From NCBI GenBank assembly GCA_037178625.1, contig CM074131.1, forward strand, positions 1,922,001 through 1,986,000: 64,000 nt of DNA, written 5' to 3'. The DNA is from Skeletonema tropicum. Its lineage: Eukaryota > Bacillariophyta > Thalassiosirophyceae > Thalassiosirales > Thalassiosiraceae. Positions 10,774 to 23,112 of the stretch are shown in pieces. Made by a program: the position numbers and the translations under genes. The notes beneath the pieces are model-generated. The model searched no databases. It was given only the letters and a program-made list of their open reading frames with translations, and was not told the origin of the DNA. Position 1 is the stretch's first letter. Every line of letters begins with the position of its first letter.

Positions 10774-12103
10774 TCATTCTTCCTCAGAATCAGACGCATG
10801 CGCACGGTCAAATCTCGCCATCATTGTTTTGGGGGTGAAGTCAGGGCCACCCTGGCTCAATGTCGGTTCACCATCGGCAATTAGATCACGCATCGAACCC
10901 ACAACGTATCTCCCACCTTTCTCCTCCACCTTCATCAACTTCCGTTTGCGTTGCTTTGCCTCAATTCTCCAGAATGCTGCTGTCTTTGTCGTTATGCATA
11001 TTACTTGAGTTCTTTGAGAGTAATCTGTTGAGCATACGCTGTGCGATTTCGTTGCGGTCTGCGCTCCTCTCTGCTGCTGACTTGTTGGTCCCCTTCCCCT
11101 GCATAACTTGGCTACCGGCGGCATTGAAGGTAGGAAGTAGAGCAGAACCACCTTGGCCTTGACTCAAAGTGGAAGGATGCGATCCCATTGTTGACATAGT
11201 GGAGGGATGCTGAGTCTGATAGATGTGGCTTGGTGGTGGTGATGGAGTTGGAGTTCCCCCGTCGTCGACAAGGTCAATGATAGGCATCTTCCCCCCATGG
11301 TCATCAGATTGAGCAGCAATAGAGGCGCTTGTTGCTCTCCTCATCTGCTCATCTTCTGTCATCCCCGAACAGTCGATTGTATTCCGTCATTTTCTTCTCG
11401 TTGACTGCCGTGGCGTTATCATCTTCCTTCACTGTAATTACACTGTTGTGATTACACCACGGACACATGTGATGCGCAGGGTCCTGTGGTTGACGTGACG
11501 AATCAAATCTACGCCCAACCATGCCTTGTTCAAGGGTGAGCCCTTTGAGCAGCTAGTTCGACCCATTTTCTTCTGCTTCAATCTTCTCCCTGGCGGCCAC
11601 ATCTACCTTCTGTAGAAGATCAACACATTTTTTGTAAAGTTTATCTTCATCCGAACGTAGCATATCATCTTCTGGTTGCAACGCCGCCCGCCGTGTACGA
11701 TGCCCCATGGATTGAAGTCGCTTCTGTCGTTTGTGGTGGAGGATTGTGTCGGCTATGTTCAAAATCTGCACCAAAAGATTGGAATGACCATCATTTTTCA
11801 TGTCCCTGATTTTATTTTTGAACTGTATTGCTTCAAAATTTCGTCGAATATTCATATCGTCAACATGTCGGTGCGATTGGCAATGTCGATGTCACCAATG
11901 TCCTTCTTGATCTGCTTAGATAATTTGACGACTTCTATGGCGATATTCTTCTTCTCCACTAGTGACCAAGGCGAAGATCTTGGTGAAGATCTCAGAACTG
12001 TAACGCGCACCTCATCCGGGATGATGTTGGGTAGGGAGGAATCATTTCCTCTCTGTGCACGAAGCCTTTGGAGGTTCTCCGCGGGGTTTCTGGATTGCTG
12101 CAT
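10774..12103 (-). pseudogene. Second transposon-encoded protein, decayed, function unknown
   Basis: Read from 12103 (MQQSRNPAENLQRLRAQRG) through helical, charged sequence (VEKKNIAIEVVKLSKQIKK) to 11852, where a stop overlaps the next ATG (ATGA). The -1 frame continues at 11855 (MNIRRNFEAIQFKNKIRDMK), meets an in-frame TAG at 11553-11555, and continues in the same frame as LLKGLTLEQGMVGRRFDSS with a possible zinc-binding 'CPWCNHN'. Another shift near 11360 leads to a Pro/Ser/Gln-rich stretch (11362-10961). The last frame (to 10774) ends in an acidic tail (RAHASDSEEE). This reads as one ancestral protein of roughly 440 residues that has accumulated breaks. No known family was recognised. It lies inside the inverted repeats, convergent to the transposase. 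Confidence 0.55.
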
Positions 12104-12201
12104 CTTCTTCTCCTTGTGGTCTTCCTCCTCGACTGATTAGTGTCAGGCGTCTTAGTTTACTGTAGTGATGGAGAGAAAGGGACGGGACGTACCATGTGCT
12201 G

Positions 12202-12406
12202 TTTTCATCATTGTGTGCAATGATAAATGATAACGGATGAGAAATGATGATTTTTCACCCTTGGCGGACTTTTTTACAGTGAATTCCTACGAAGAAGCAA
12301 CTATATTTTTACCTAGGTATTTTTACTAGTTGATTTTCAACTATATTTTTTACCTAGGTAGATTTTATAAAGGGGGGGGAAAAATCAAATGATCTCGAAA
12401 TTGTAG
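12202..12406. repeat. Right terminal inverted repeat of the transposon
   Basis: The inverted partner of 9290-9472, with the same ACCTAGGTA subrepeats, plus an extra A/T- and G-rich stretch near 12360-12385. The high similarity between arms suggests fairly recent activity compared with the decayed internal genes. Confidence 0.9.
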
Positions 12407-12640
12407 TACGTGCTACGTATGAATTAGTACAAAAACAAGGGGGGCCGCGACCTTAAGAAGATAGAGTTGGAGTACTTAGAAGTATGTACGTATGTACCAG
12501 CGTTCCCGCAATTTTCTCGACCACACAACAAAACATCCATCACCGCCCAGCTTCCACCGACACACTTGTTCCTTGAAATCACTCCACTCACTACGGAAGC
12601 GTAGTTTAGCAATAGGCAGCCCACTTCTTTAGTAGAAACC

Positions 12641-15103
12641 ATGGCGAAAGAACCTGAATCTCGTAGGGCCCTGAGAAATGCACGCCGTGTCCTCATCAAG
12701 GCTGGAACTTCCGTCGTCGCTAACGATGATGGTCGCCCATCTCTGACACGTCTTGGCTCCATCTGCGAGCAAATTGCCGAGCTGCACAGGAGTGGTGTTC
12801 AAGTCATAATGGTATCCAGCGGTGCAACTGGTATGGGTAAGCGACTGATGCGTAAACACGGGCGGATGAACATGACCATGGCAGAAGTTGCCTCGTTTAG
12901 TGACCTTGCAAGCGCAGACCTAGGTAGTGGGGCACATCGGGCGAGGAGTGAGAGTGGAGATGCTATGTCTGAGAAGTTCTTTGCTGAGGTAGTGAACAGT
13001 AATGAGCGTCCACACACAATGCATAATGCTAAGAAGACTTATGATTCGGCTTGTGCGGCTGCTGGTCAGTTTGAGATGATGAATTTGTATAATGCCTTGT
13101 TCTCCCAATTGGAGATATCAGCAGCGCAGGTTCTATTGACTGAAGGGGATTTTCGAAACAAGGAACACTTGAGCAATTTGCACTACTCTATCGAACGGCT
13201 TCTGAGTCTTGGAATTGTCCCAATTGTTAATGAAAATGATGCAATTAGTGCCAACCGTGGCTATACTGAGGGGGATTTGTTTTCTGACAACGATTCTCTC
13301 GCTGCTCTCTGTGCAAGAAGTTTTGCATGTGATCTATGCATCTTGCTTACAGATGTGGATGGAGTCTTTGATCGCCCCCCAAGCGAAAAGGGGGCGAAGT
13401 TGTTGTCTTTCTACAGCCAAGAACAATCAGTTGGCATAGGTGAGAAGAGTAAACATGGTAGAGGAGGAATGGCATCTAAGATCAGTGCTGCGCAGTCTGC
13501 GGTCAAGCCAGGATCAAAGACTCGTGCTTGTGTAGTAGTTTCCGGAACTGATCTTAATGCAATCCGATCTATTGCTAGCAAGTCATACGAAGGAGCTGAC
13601 CAAGAGGAACCAAAGGGTACTCTGTTTACGACACCGGGAAGTCCGCTTGAACAACAGGCATTGAAGGAGGTTGCAGCTGCGAAGGTGAGAAATACAGATA
13701 CGAGTTAGCTTGGATGTTATGTTTACCTTTTTTCGCGTGCTGTGTGTCTAATGTATATTTTTTGGGTTTTGCAGCTAAATTCAGAGGTGTCCATTTCAGA
13801 AGATGCTCGTAAAATGGCAACAGCTTCGCGTGATGAAGCAAGGAAGCTGCAATCGTTGCCTCATTCCGAAAGAAAAGCTATCCTCTATGCCGTCGCAGAT
13901 GCCCTTCTAGCTCAGAAAGAAACTTTGCTCAAGGCAAATGCGATTGATCTTGAAAATGCAGAGAAGGATGGAACTTCAGTCCAGCTGGTTAGCCGATTGA
14001 AGTTGACAGATTCCAAACTTGCAACACTTTCGGCTGGAATTCGTCAAATTGCTGACCAGTCTGATCCTCTAGGAGTAGTGAAAGCAAAGCGAGAACTCGC
14101 TGATGGGCTAACTTTGTCACAAATTACCGTGCCTATTGGGGTCCTAATGATCATTTTCGAAAGCCGTCCAGATTCGATGCCACAAATTTCAGCGTTAGCA
14201 CTTGCTAGTGGAAATGGATTGTTATTGAAAGGAGGAAAGGAAGCTGCTCACTCCAATGAAGCAATTCACAAAGTGATTGGAGACGCTATTGAGGCGGGAA
14301 GTGGTGGTAAGATCAAACGAGACATCATTGCATTGGTAACTAGCCGTGGGCAGGTTGCGGATATGTTAAAATTGGACGATGTTGTGGATCTCGTCATCCC
14401 TCGCGGCAGTAATGCGTTGGTCTCTTACATCAAAGCAAATACTCGTATTCCGGTGCTTGGTCATGCCGATGGTGTGTGTCATGTTTACGTTGACAAAAGT
14501 GCAAATGATGCTGCAATAATCTCCAAAATTATCGTGGATGCGAAGACCGATTACCCTTCCGCTTGCAATGCAATGGAGACATTGCTCCTTCATAAAGACA
14601 CATTGCAGTCTGTCGCCATGCCGGTCTTAATGAATCTACGTGCTTCGGGGGTAAAAGTTCTTGGAGGACCAAAGGCAATGTCAGCTGGTTTATGCGATGT
14701 CCCCGCAAAGGAAATGAAGTGTGAATATGGTGATTTGACCTGCATGGTGGAAATCGTCGATGATATGGACCAGGCTATTGATTGGATCCATAAATACGGA
14801 AGTGGGCACACAGAAGCGATTGTTTGTGCTGATGACAGCGATGCAGGTGAGGAATTCCTACAACGTGTAGATGCGGCTTGTGTCTTCAAGAATGCTTCGA
14901 CAAGATTCGCCGATGGTTATCGCTTTGGTTTAGGTGCCGAAGTTGGAATTTCCACAGGACGCATTCATGCCCGTGGCCCTGTCGGCGTCGAAGGTTTGTT
15001 GACTGTCAAGTGGCAATTACGTTCTGAGAATGGCATCAATTATGTTGGAGAGTTTGGAGGAGACAATCCAACCAAAAAGTATACACACAAAGAACTCATG
15101 TAA
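12641..15103 (+). CDS. P5CS: Delta-1-pyrroline-5-carboxylate synthase (glutamate 5-kinase / gamma-glutamyl phosphate reductase)
   Basis: A bifunctional proline-biosynthesis enzyme that phosphorylates glutamate and then reduces gamma-glutamyl phosphate with NADPH. Exon 1 (12641-13684) is the amino-acid-kinase half: 'VLIKAGTSVVANDDGRPS', 'VIMVSSGATGMGKRLM', 'PIVNENDAIS', 'DNDSLAALCA' and the Mg-binding 'LLTDVDGVFD'. Exon 2 (13775-15103) is the ProA-like aldehyde dehydrogenase half: 'QITVPIGVLMIIFESRPD', 'LLLKGGKEAAHSN', the cysteine-containing 'DYPSACNAMETLLLH', and 'FADGYRFGLGAEVGIST'. A 90-base phase-0 intron (GTGAGA...TTGCAG) joins them. The total of 790 residues is slightly longer than plant enzymes. 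The frame is intact. No presequence is evident, suggesting a cytosolic location. The 3.1-kb transposon ends just upstream. Confidence 0.95.
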
Positions 15104-15225
15104 GCATTTAGCTTTTGCTAAAGGCCAGTTCGTTAGATCATGATGTTGTCAATGCCGAGACGATTGCATGTAGGAGCAGTGCTCATGCTTAGCTGAGTAC
15201 GAAAAGATAAAGCTACAACAATCCT

Positions 15226-17403
15226 TTAAACCAACTCTAATTGGACAACTTCATCTCCGCGAAATATCCTTCCACTAGTACCTCCACTCAGTCGAAACTG
15301 TTGTTTGAATGTTGTACGTAACGTGCCCCACGTATCTTCAGCTTCGATCCCTTGAGGATCAAGCGTGCACATTTTGTATTCTGTAGAAACATTCACTGAC
15401 ACATCAACTGTTGATGCGTCGCTTTCTTTCGTATTGCTTGCGAGCAGATTTTCGGGCAGCAATTTCTTGCCATTAGATCCATTGCCGGCAGAAGCCTTTT
15501 CAAAAGATGACCGCCACAGGAAGAAGTCAAATTCGTCTTGGAACAAAAACTCTTGAGTCAAACTTTCTTCACCAGCAGTTACGACTGTAATGACACGACC
15601 TACCGTCTTAGAATCTCTATCCGTGCAGTTGGATGATGCAGTGACTTTGGCCCCAGTCAAATCAATGCTTTGTATCAGTTGTTGACTATTGTTGTCGCTC
15701 TTGTCATGAAAATGTATGTTACTTCCTGACAAGACTAAATGCATCTTTTTCCAGGATTCGTCCAAACTAGATCGAGTAGCCACACTGCTTCTCAACTCAG
15801 TCGGTGAATCAACACGACACTGATCTTCTTGACTACTTTCCCCACCATCACTTGGAGCATGCACTGTTATCGAAAGTGGGTTTGCTTCCGTTGAAGATGG
15901 ACAGATCACAACCAAATTTCTATTCGTACAAAGATTTTCAGCACAGTAATAAGAATCTCCACCAGTTCTAGTTCTATCAGCGCCCAATAAAATGTTTCTA
16001 GCATATAGGACTGATTGGGACTCAGATATTCGATTATTTGCTGCTGCACCTTGGCTCTTGTTGTTTTGGTGTTTATTATCCGAGAACAAAATTTGTTGCG
16101 TCAATTTGCCCACTATTCGTTCTGGTCCGTGGAAGCTCTCTCCAGTCAAGACATGCCCATTGATTTCGACAGAATCACGCACCAGATCCTTCCACAGTTG
16201 TTCTACACTGGAAGATATATCATTTTCGAGGAAGGCAGATGCTGCCGGAGTATCATCTAATTGTGATTTTATCCATTGAACAGGAACGGTAATTGATTTT
16301 CCCCTCAAAGAAGGCCAAAGCTGACAAGTATTCCGCTTTGGTTTCCGCTCTCGCACATGCTTCTCCTATCTCTATATATTGCTTCAGATATGGCTGATAT
16401 GGAGAATTCACCGGTAATTTATTGCCTTTTTTCTTTCCGCCTATTGCTGTTGCTGTTGTTTACTAGCGCCATTGTCTACATGATATTCTAAAAAGTTATC
16501 ACTCCTCGTCACCGATGCCCCAATCATTGCAGAATGTATCGCCTGCATCCAAGATAGTCGTTCCTCACGTGTATTTGCCATCCATAACCGACGAGATCCA
16601 CCCTGTATCTTCAACTCAAACACAAACCCATTCCCAAAATTGGATGGGCGGATCTTGACACTTCGAATCTTGACTGCGCGACATGTACAGGATGATGCTC
16701 GCAATAGGACATCTTTTCGTGTGGAAGAACTGCTCTTACTGCCATTACTACTACTACCACTGAGGTAGGAAAATACTCCCTCTCGTATTTCAACATGCTT
16801 CGTTTTCCAAACACCCTTGATACGATGAGATGCCTTCCGTAATGTACCAGTTTTGATAATATTGTTTGGATCATTGACATCAGCATACATTCGAAGCTGG
16901 TCTCGTTCTGTTAGCATGTCGAATGCAGCTCGTAGGAATATCCTGTGTTCGGATGCAAAGTTTTGTGCCATTATTTGTGCTTCGTGATTGTTGTGTAGAT
17001 AATTATCGTGATGATGGAAATCAATGAGGTCCGAGGAGGATGTTGGTGATTTGATTTCATCTACGGACGAATCGGATAGCATGGAGGATGGAGACATTAT
17101 AGAGGATGAAGAGTTGATGTTTAGAGATGGTAGTGTATGGAGAACAATGTCTTCGGTCGAGGTTGTTTTGTCTAGTGTCAGTGGCTTTACCCAATGATTT
17201 TGATTTGTTGTGGGGTCATTATTTGCATCTATCCTATTGTCGCCATTAGTAGTTATCATGGCGTCATGATTGTGATTGACATTAGCAAGCGAGGTGTGCA
17301 TCGATGATTTATCATCTTCTTCGACAGCACAATTTTCATCCGTTATTAGAGGAGTCCTACACGAAGCCCCGTTCATTGTTGTAGTGTCGTTTGTCACAGC
17401 CAT
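15226..17403 (-). CDS. Tandem PH-domain protein (gene model interrupted)
   Basis: The upstream ORF (17403-16441) has a disordered Asn/Ser/His-rich N-terminus, then a PH domain: 'KTGTLRKASHRIKGVWKTKH' to 'RRLWMANTREERLSWMQAIH'. The downstream ORF (frame open to 16376, stop 15226) has a second PH-like domain: 'ESWKKMHLVLSGSNIHFHDK' to 'FDFFLWRSSFEKA'. Between them, at about 16440-16258, a third frame encodes a protein-like helical linker (KQYIEIGEACARAETKAEYL, SALAFFEGK). The gene is therefore probably continuous. It needs a short intron or indel near 16440-16500 (a GTGATA donor with CAG/TAG acceptors gives a 50-62-base intron in the right phase) and a one-base correction between about 16370 and 16260. 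PH domains bind phosphoinositides; no catalytic domain is visible. Exon limits are uncertain. Confidence 0.6.
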
Positions 17404-17916
17404 CTGAGTATCGTTATTGACCGCAGCACAGCTTGACTCCTTAAGTATTCTTTATGACTCTATAATATAAGATTCCTTTCATCTACGCGCTGCGAACCTA
17501 CTCGTGCTAGATAGTGCAGCAGTGAGGACGGAGGGACTAAGTAGGGGGGTCACTGTGCACTGCTGCACTGTCATTTCGGCCAGCAAAACGGGCCAGCGCC
17601 ATCTTGTCTTGAGATTTTGAAAATGTAGGAAGAAAGCAGAAACCGCAGAAGGCAGAAGGAAAATCGAAAATACCCGTAGAGACTTCCACAACCATCAAGC
17701 ATGGTGCATTAGATCATGATCATGATGGCATGTTAGATGCTAAGCCGTTCATATTTTGGCATTGGATCGTCCCATAGTGCTGCCCCAACTTCACCAGCAG
17801 CTTGATTCCTTGAAGACGACTGTACAGACTGATAGCTGGCTCACACTTTGAATAATTCGAAATTAGATCATACCTTTACGATACTCGATAATCGACACCC
17901 TTCAAGATAAAATCAA
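17404..17916. other. Intergenic region between divergent PH and TFIIIC genes, with a doubtful small ORF
   Basis: It mostly holds divergent promoters. A minus-strand ORF at 17479-17691 (70 residues) starts with a signal-peptide-like run and a diatom plastid cleavage-type motif (FLLPSAVSAFF). The rest is low in recognisable structure, so it may be chance. Confidence 0.35.
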
Positions 17917-20900
17917 ATGCCACGCAAAGCCGCCGCCTCTGCCTCTGCCTCTTCGGCCAAAGCTCGAGCCGACGTACTCGACGCACTCCACAAAGAAATG
18001 GAAGTTGCCGAATATGCCACCGGACCAACAGGTCAGCGTGTCAAAAGGGTGCCGCGTGCACAGGCGCCCAAACGCACGGCCAAGAGGAAGGCTTTGGAAA
18101 AGGAAGATTTGGAGATGGCGATTGGGGCTGATGAGGATGAGGAGGAGTACAATGGTGAGGGTGAGGAGATAGATTTGGATAATAAAAAGAGAAAGAAGCG
18201 ATTGCGTGGGACACAGGTGGCGTTTGAAGATGTTGTATTAAAGAGTATGCCGCTCGGTGGTGCAGGTGGAGAGACTAGCACTTCCAAACGAAAAGACAAC
18301 AATATTGATGATAATGACGAAGATGAAGACGAGGAAGAAGTGCAGACTGAAAGTGAAAGATATGAGATGCTGCAAGAAGTTGCTGCGTTGGGTATAGATG
18401 TAGATATAGATGGCAAAAATACAAATGACGAGGACAATGATGATGAAGATAATGAAGAAAGTGGAGACGATGATGAAGAAGAAATGGGTAAAAGCACCAA
18501 CAATTCGACATCTGCCATGAAGCCATCGCCATCAGCCGGAACAGATAGTCAACCTGCCACTACTTCTACAGCTCCACCCAAGAAGAAGAACAAGAAGAAT
18601 CGTATCTTGCGTCGCATGAGAGAATTCTCATCTCAACGTTTGGCACGACGACATGGTGAAGCCATTGCTGCTCACGTTAGAGGAATGTCCGATGTTGCTG
18701 TAGAGAAACTTAGTCAGGTTGCCAAGGCTGCGCCTACTGCGCCTCAAGTTTATTCGAGTTTGGGAATGGTATACGAAAGTATGCTGACTGAAATTGAGAA
18801 GGAAATAAATAGCAAGGTAGAGGGAGCAGACTTGAGAGACAAGTCGTTCGTTGCTCTGGTGAGACGTGAGTTGGAGTTGGCACGAAAGATGTATGGTTCT
18901 TACCATGTAGCTTCACTCTTGTGTAAACGAGATTTTGGATTATGGGAACGTTCTGGTGATGCTGCAATCAAGATTACTCGTATTTATGATGATCTTATAA
19001 TGATGCACAAAACCACGGACGCTGCCATGGATGATACAACCAATGGAGATGACGAGGAAGAGACAGAGAAAGGATTTGATCCAAAAGCTGGACCAGAGCA
19101 ATGGCGATCAGATCGCAAGGTATGGTATGAACATGCACAATCTGCTTTTGAAGCTGCAGATAAACTTCGTCCACCTGGAGTTGATATTCCTTGCAAGTTG
19201 GCGGAAGTTCAAATGAATCTTGGGAACTTTATCCAAGCTCTAGCAATTTTGACCGATTTGAGGAACAAAGCCAATGGAAAATCATCCCGGTCGGGGATGG
19301 AAGAGTCTCCTAACTGCTGGCTTCTCTACGCTGATCTCATGTTGAAGATTGGTTACGAATGCAAAAAATGGAATTACAGTGGAGGTCCTTCGCGGAAAAG
19401 GAATACGTTCAAACGCTGGCTTCGAAAACATTCAATGACCTTTGATTGGAAGGAGAGACGTCTCCAGGCACTGTGCCTCGCGTTGGAGGCCGCTGCAGGA
19501 TCGGCTTCTTGTAGTGAGCTGGTCAAGTGGATGAGAAAACGTGCTCAAAAGTATATTGAAAAGAATGAAAAAGAAGATGCAGATATTGATGAAACAGCCA
19601 CTGATGGTGCTGATGACGATGATGATGAAGCTGAAAATGATGTCAGCAAAGACGATGATGATAATGATGACACTTGTGTAACCAGCACTTTTGATGCTAC
19701 AGACGCTTTGACCTATGAGCAGAAGAGAGATGAGCTTGTAGAACAAAACAATTTAGAATTGTTCAACTTCGACGCAGAGACAAAGGAAATGAAGATTGCA
19801 GAATCATCTCCCGAATTTAGGGATAGAGTTGCTGCTCGTGAAGAGCTAGTTGATACTCATAGGAGCAGAATAAAAGAATTGGCATTGGAACAAACGCTGA
19901 CTGATTCATCTAATGTTGATGGCACTGGATTAGATCCGCCTGGAGATGAAGCTCCTTCCCAGTTGTTGCCAATGCAATCTTCTTGTGCCTCTGTCTACGA
20001 AATTTGTAGACTCCTTCTCAGACAGTGCCTACATTTAGGTTTGTATGATGGCGGAGTGATTGCTGTTCAATCGGTGATGAAATACTTGAAGCAAAGAGTG
20101 TTAAGGCATGAAGGGAAATGTAAGACGCAACAGATTTCTAGTGATCGGCTTTTAGACGGTGGCGCCGCCCAAGCTGGGTTTGCTCATGATCAGGTGAGGC
20201 CAGTCATATTAATCTTTGAACGGTGCTGAGTGTAATGTTCTTTTGTTACTAACTCCTTGATTCTCCCTGCTCATAACAATCAGATAAACAATGCTTCTGA
20301 CGAGAGCGATGATGATAACTCTATCATATTTATATCTGATGACGAAGACCTAGAAGAGCCTGGCGCGTTGCAATCATTAAAGGGTGGAGTCCTCCCAGTT
20401 GATATAAATACAATGTACTCCGTATGTCTCCTTGGTACTGGAGGGCAGGATTACGTCGCATTGAACAATCTTGAGAGTACTCTTCGATCGAACCAATTGA
20501 ATCTGGTTGATGAAGAACAGAGCTCCAATGAAGAGGGTCTTGGTGATGAACACAATTGGGCTGCTTTTAAAAAGCATTTTGCGTCTCCTCTGAGCAAAAT
20601 TTCGATGGTTGCAATTATCGCTGACGTAGTGAAAGATAGCCCTCCCGGAATGTCATCTCGTCGTATATTGGGCATTTTCAAGTCGCACTTGAAATTGATA
20701 GACCACAATGATGGTCTGGATGATATACTATCCGGTCCAAATGGGCTGTTCCGGACTAATTTACTTGATATTCTCCTAGCTACAACGAAGCTGACGACAA
20801 GGTGTGATGCACTGGAAATGAAGAAACTATATCAGCCTGGTGTAAATGAAGCGAAAGTTGCAAAAACTATCGTGGCTGATGTAGTCCAAACTCTCACTAC

Positions 20901-23011
20901 CTTGACACGCTTTCAACATATCATGTGGAATCCAAACAGTTTTGATTGGTCATTGAAAGGTGTATCTGTTGAGACGCTGTCGATTTTCAGTGAGACACTG
21001 GATGTTCTCGCAAAAACAATGACCTCCGTGAAAGAAGGCTTCAAGAGCGATACATTTAATGTAGCCGTTGTGATGTCTCGGTACCTCGCGTCTACAATAT
21101 TCCAGGCGGGAAGTCCTCCTGCTAAGCCTAATTCTTCAGTCGAATACGATACGTGGAAAACGTTTCCGCTGCCAAACGAGTGGCAGACCGACTTCGAAAG
21201 GAAGCTATCATTAAAAGCATACAACTTATGTGTAGCGTGCTGTGTATCTGGTTTTTCAGGATGGGAAGTAGAGGAGTTTAGATTGGACAAACTTCGTAGC
21301 CGTGATGATGACACCAATTTCTTTGGGGTCACCTTTGCTAATCGTCATGTTGTGGGTGAGTTCAGATACATACCTCTTCTGATCAATTGTTTGAGACTTT
21401 CTAACGATCTAACTGTTTTCCTTTTGCACAGGTTTCTTGCCAGAAGAAGTAACATCATCTATTAGTCAACAATGGCGACTTGTTCAAACCATGTTACCAA
21501 ATCTTGAAGCACTTGACTTTGACGCCCATCTAGAAGGGCGAAAGGGAGCAGAATGGTACCAAAAAGTATTAGACAGTGCAGCTCAGCAGAAAGGAAGAGT
21601 ATCTAGGTTTGGAGAAGATTACGGAGTGAAGTCGCTGCTTTCCTTTTCAATGCTATGCTTAATTGCTGCTAATGCCAAGGAAAATCAACATGATCAAGGA
21701 GGTTTTATGAAACTGTCTCTGAGTATACTGTTGCCAATTGTGAGTTCGTACTTGATGGCAATGAAATAATTATGGTTTGAATGCAGTGGTGCTGACTCTT
21801 CATTTTATACATTTTTTATCACAGACACAATTCATCATCGACAAACATGTATGGGAGTCAAATATCGGTGCGGAGAATCAAGACGAAAAGGATGAAGTTC
21901 AATATTACTTGGACGATAACTACCGATGGATGGGGCAAACAAAAACGACCAAAGTAGTAACCTTTCAATCAGCGCCTCCTCGGCCAGTGTATCAACCGCC
22001 GCAACGACAAGTTACGAACCCAACAAATAACTCCTTTTCTACGCCCAGCACTACCAGCTGTGCGTCCAAAAACATCCAAACTTATCAAGGTCCCCACCTC
22101 TATTTTGTTGGATGAATGGAACAAAGATGAGTCGGCTAAACTAAACAATGCGGCAGAGGCTGAGCGTGCAATGAAGAAATTAGACCATGCGATGAAAATT
22201 CTGCGCAAATCCCGCACTCTCAACGCTTTGGAACAGTCGAGTCTTGATGTTTCGGCAGCATTGATTGACGTTGCGGCTACTGAAGAGTGCTACAATCCTT
22301 TCCTTTGTTTGCAGCAAGCTGCAATGTATGCAGAATTAGGCTCAAAGCTTGGGTCAAACGATGAGCCTTTCAAAAAGTGCATTCCTTCGAAAGAAAAATG
22401 CACCCCCTTAGATGCGTTGGTCATTCTTGGACGTGCAGACTGCCTACGAGCAATTCATTTCTTACCAGAAGCACAGTATCTTTGCTCGTGGGTGATTTCA
22501 GTGTGTCGATTACATCGAGATCGTCAAGAGGCAAACTTTTTGTGGAATGACCGATGGAGGGTTATCGGTGTGCTCTGTTATGTAACCAAAGCGACGATCG
22601 ATCGAACTGGAGAAGATCTACAACATAACAATAACAAATCGGCTTTGACTCTCAGAAAGTGGGAAGATGGTGCGACAGAAGAGGCCAACAGAGGAAAGTC
22701 GGATGCTCTCGTTCTTGTGGGAACTGAATCTGTCGAAGTCGGGAATGAAACGCCCCAGATGATGCCACAGACGATGCCCCAGATAATGCCCAAGATGAAC
22801 GATGAAGTCTTAGATGTCAATGCGGCCACTTTAGGTAATGAATCATTCATGCCATATGCAAGTCATAATGGAGATGGTCTCGGTATTCCAGAATGGTAAT
22901 GAAATTGATCCTGACCAGTTTGAATTTCAGCTTGGAGAATTGCCAGTTCCAGTCATCGAAGATGTCGAAATGGATGGCGAGTATGAAGGAATTCAAGTAG
23001 TTGGGATTTAA
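17917..23011 (+). CDS. TFIIIC TPR subunit (GTF3C3/Tfc4-like)
   Basis: TFIIIC recruits RNA polymerase III to tRNA-type genes; this subunit bridges to TFIIIB. Four exons: 17917-20193, 20284-21355, 21432-21739 and 21825-23011. Introns are 76-90 bases with GTGAG-type donors and CAG acceptors, in matching phases. The N-terminus has acidic tracts and a basic patch (PKKKNKKNRILRRMREFSSQ). TPR-like helices follow: 'EAIAAHVRGMSDVAVEKLSQ', 'APQVYSSLGMVYESML', 'EHAQSAFEAADKLRPPG', 'CKLAEVQMNLGNFIQALAIL' and, in exon 4, 'NPFLCLQQAAMYAELGS'. Two one-base insertions are inferred in exon 4: in TTTT at 22034-22037 and TT at 22886-22887. With both removed the protein is about 1613 residues and ends VQ-VVGI at 23011. 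The acidic and Asp-rich inserts make it longer than the human protein. Confidence 0.8.
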
Positions 23012-23112
23012 GCATTTACAAAATAAAGCTACTGCTTAATACATTTTCATAGCTCTCTCAATACATTTTCATAGCTCTATCGTCTGCCAATGAACAATGA
23101 ATCCAAATCTTT

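Larger units (their letters stand above)
9290..12406. mobile_element. 3.1-kb Tc1/mariner-IS630-type DNA transposon with long inverted ends
   Basis: The ends are long inverted repeats (9290-9472 and 12202-12406) starting CTACAATTTCGAGATCATT. The element is flanked on both sides by TA (9288-9289 and 12407-12408), the target duplication of Tc1/mariner/IS630 elements. Inside are a plus-strand DDE transposase and a minus-strand second gene, arranged convergently. Both have lost continuous frames, so this copy is probably non-autonomous. The right end carries about 22 extra bases with a G-run (12372-12379) that are absent from the left. The element ends about 230 bases upstream of the P5CS start codon. 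Confidence 0.88.
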
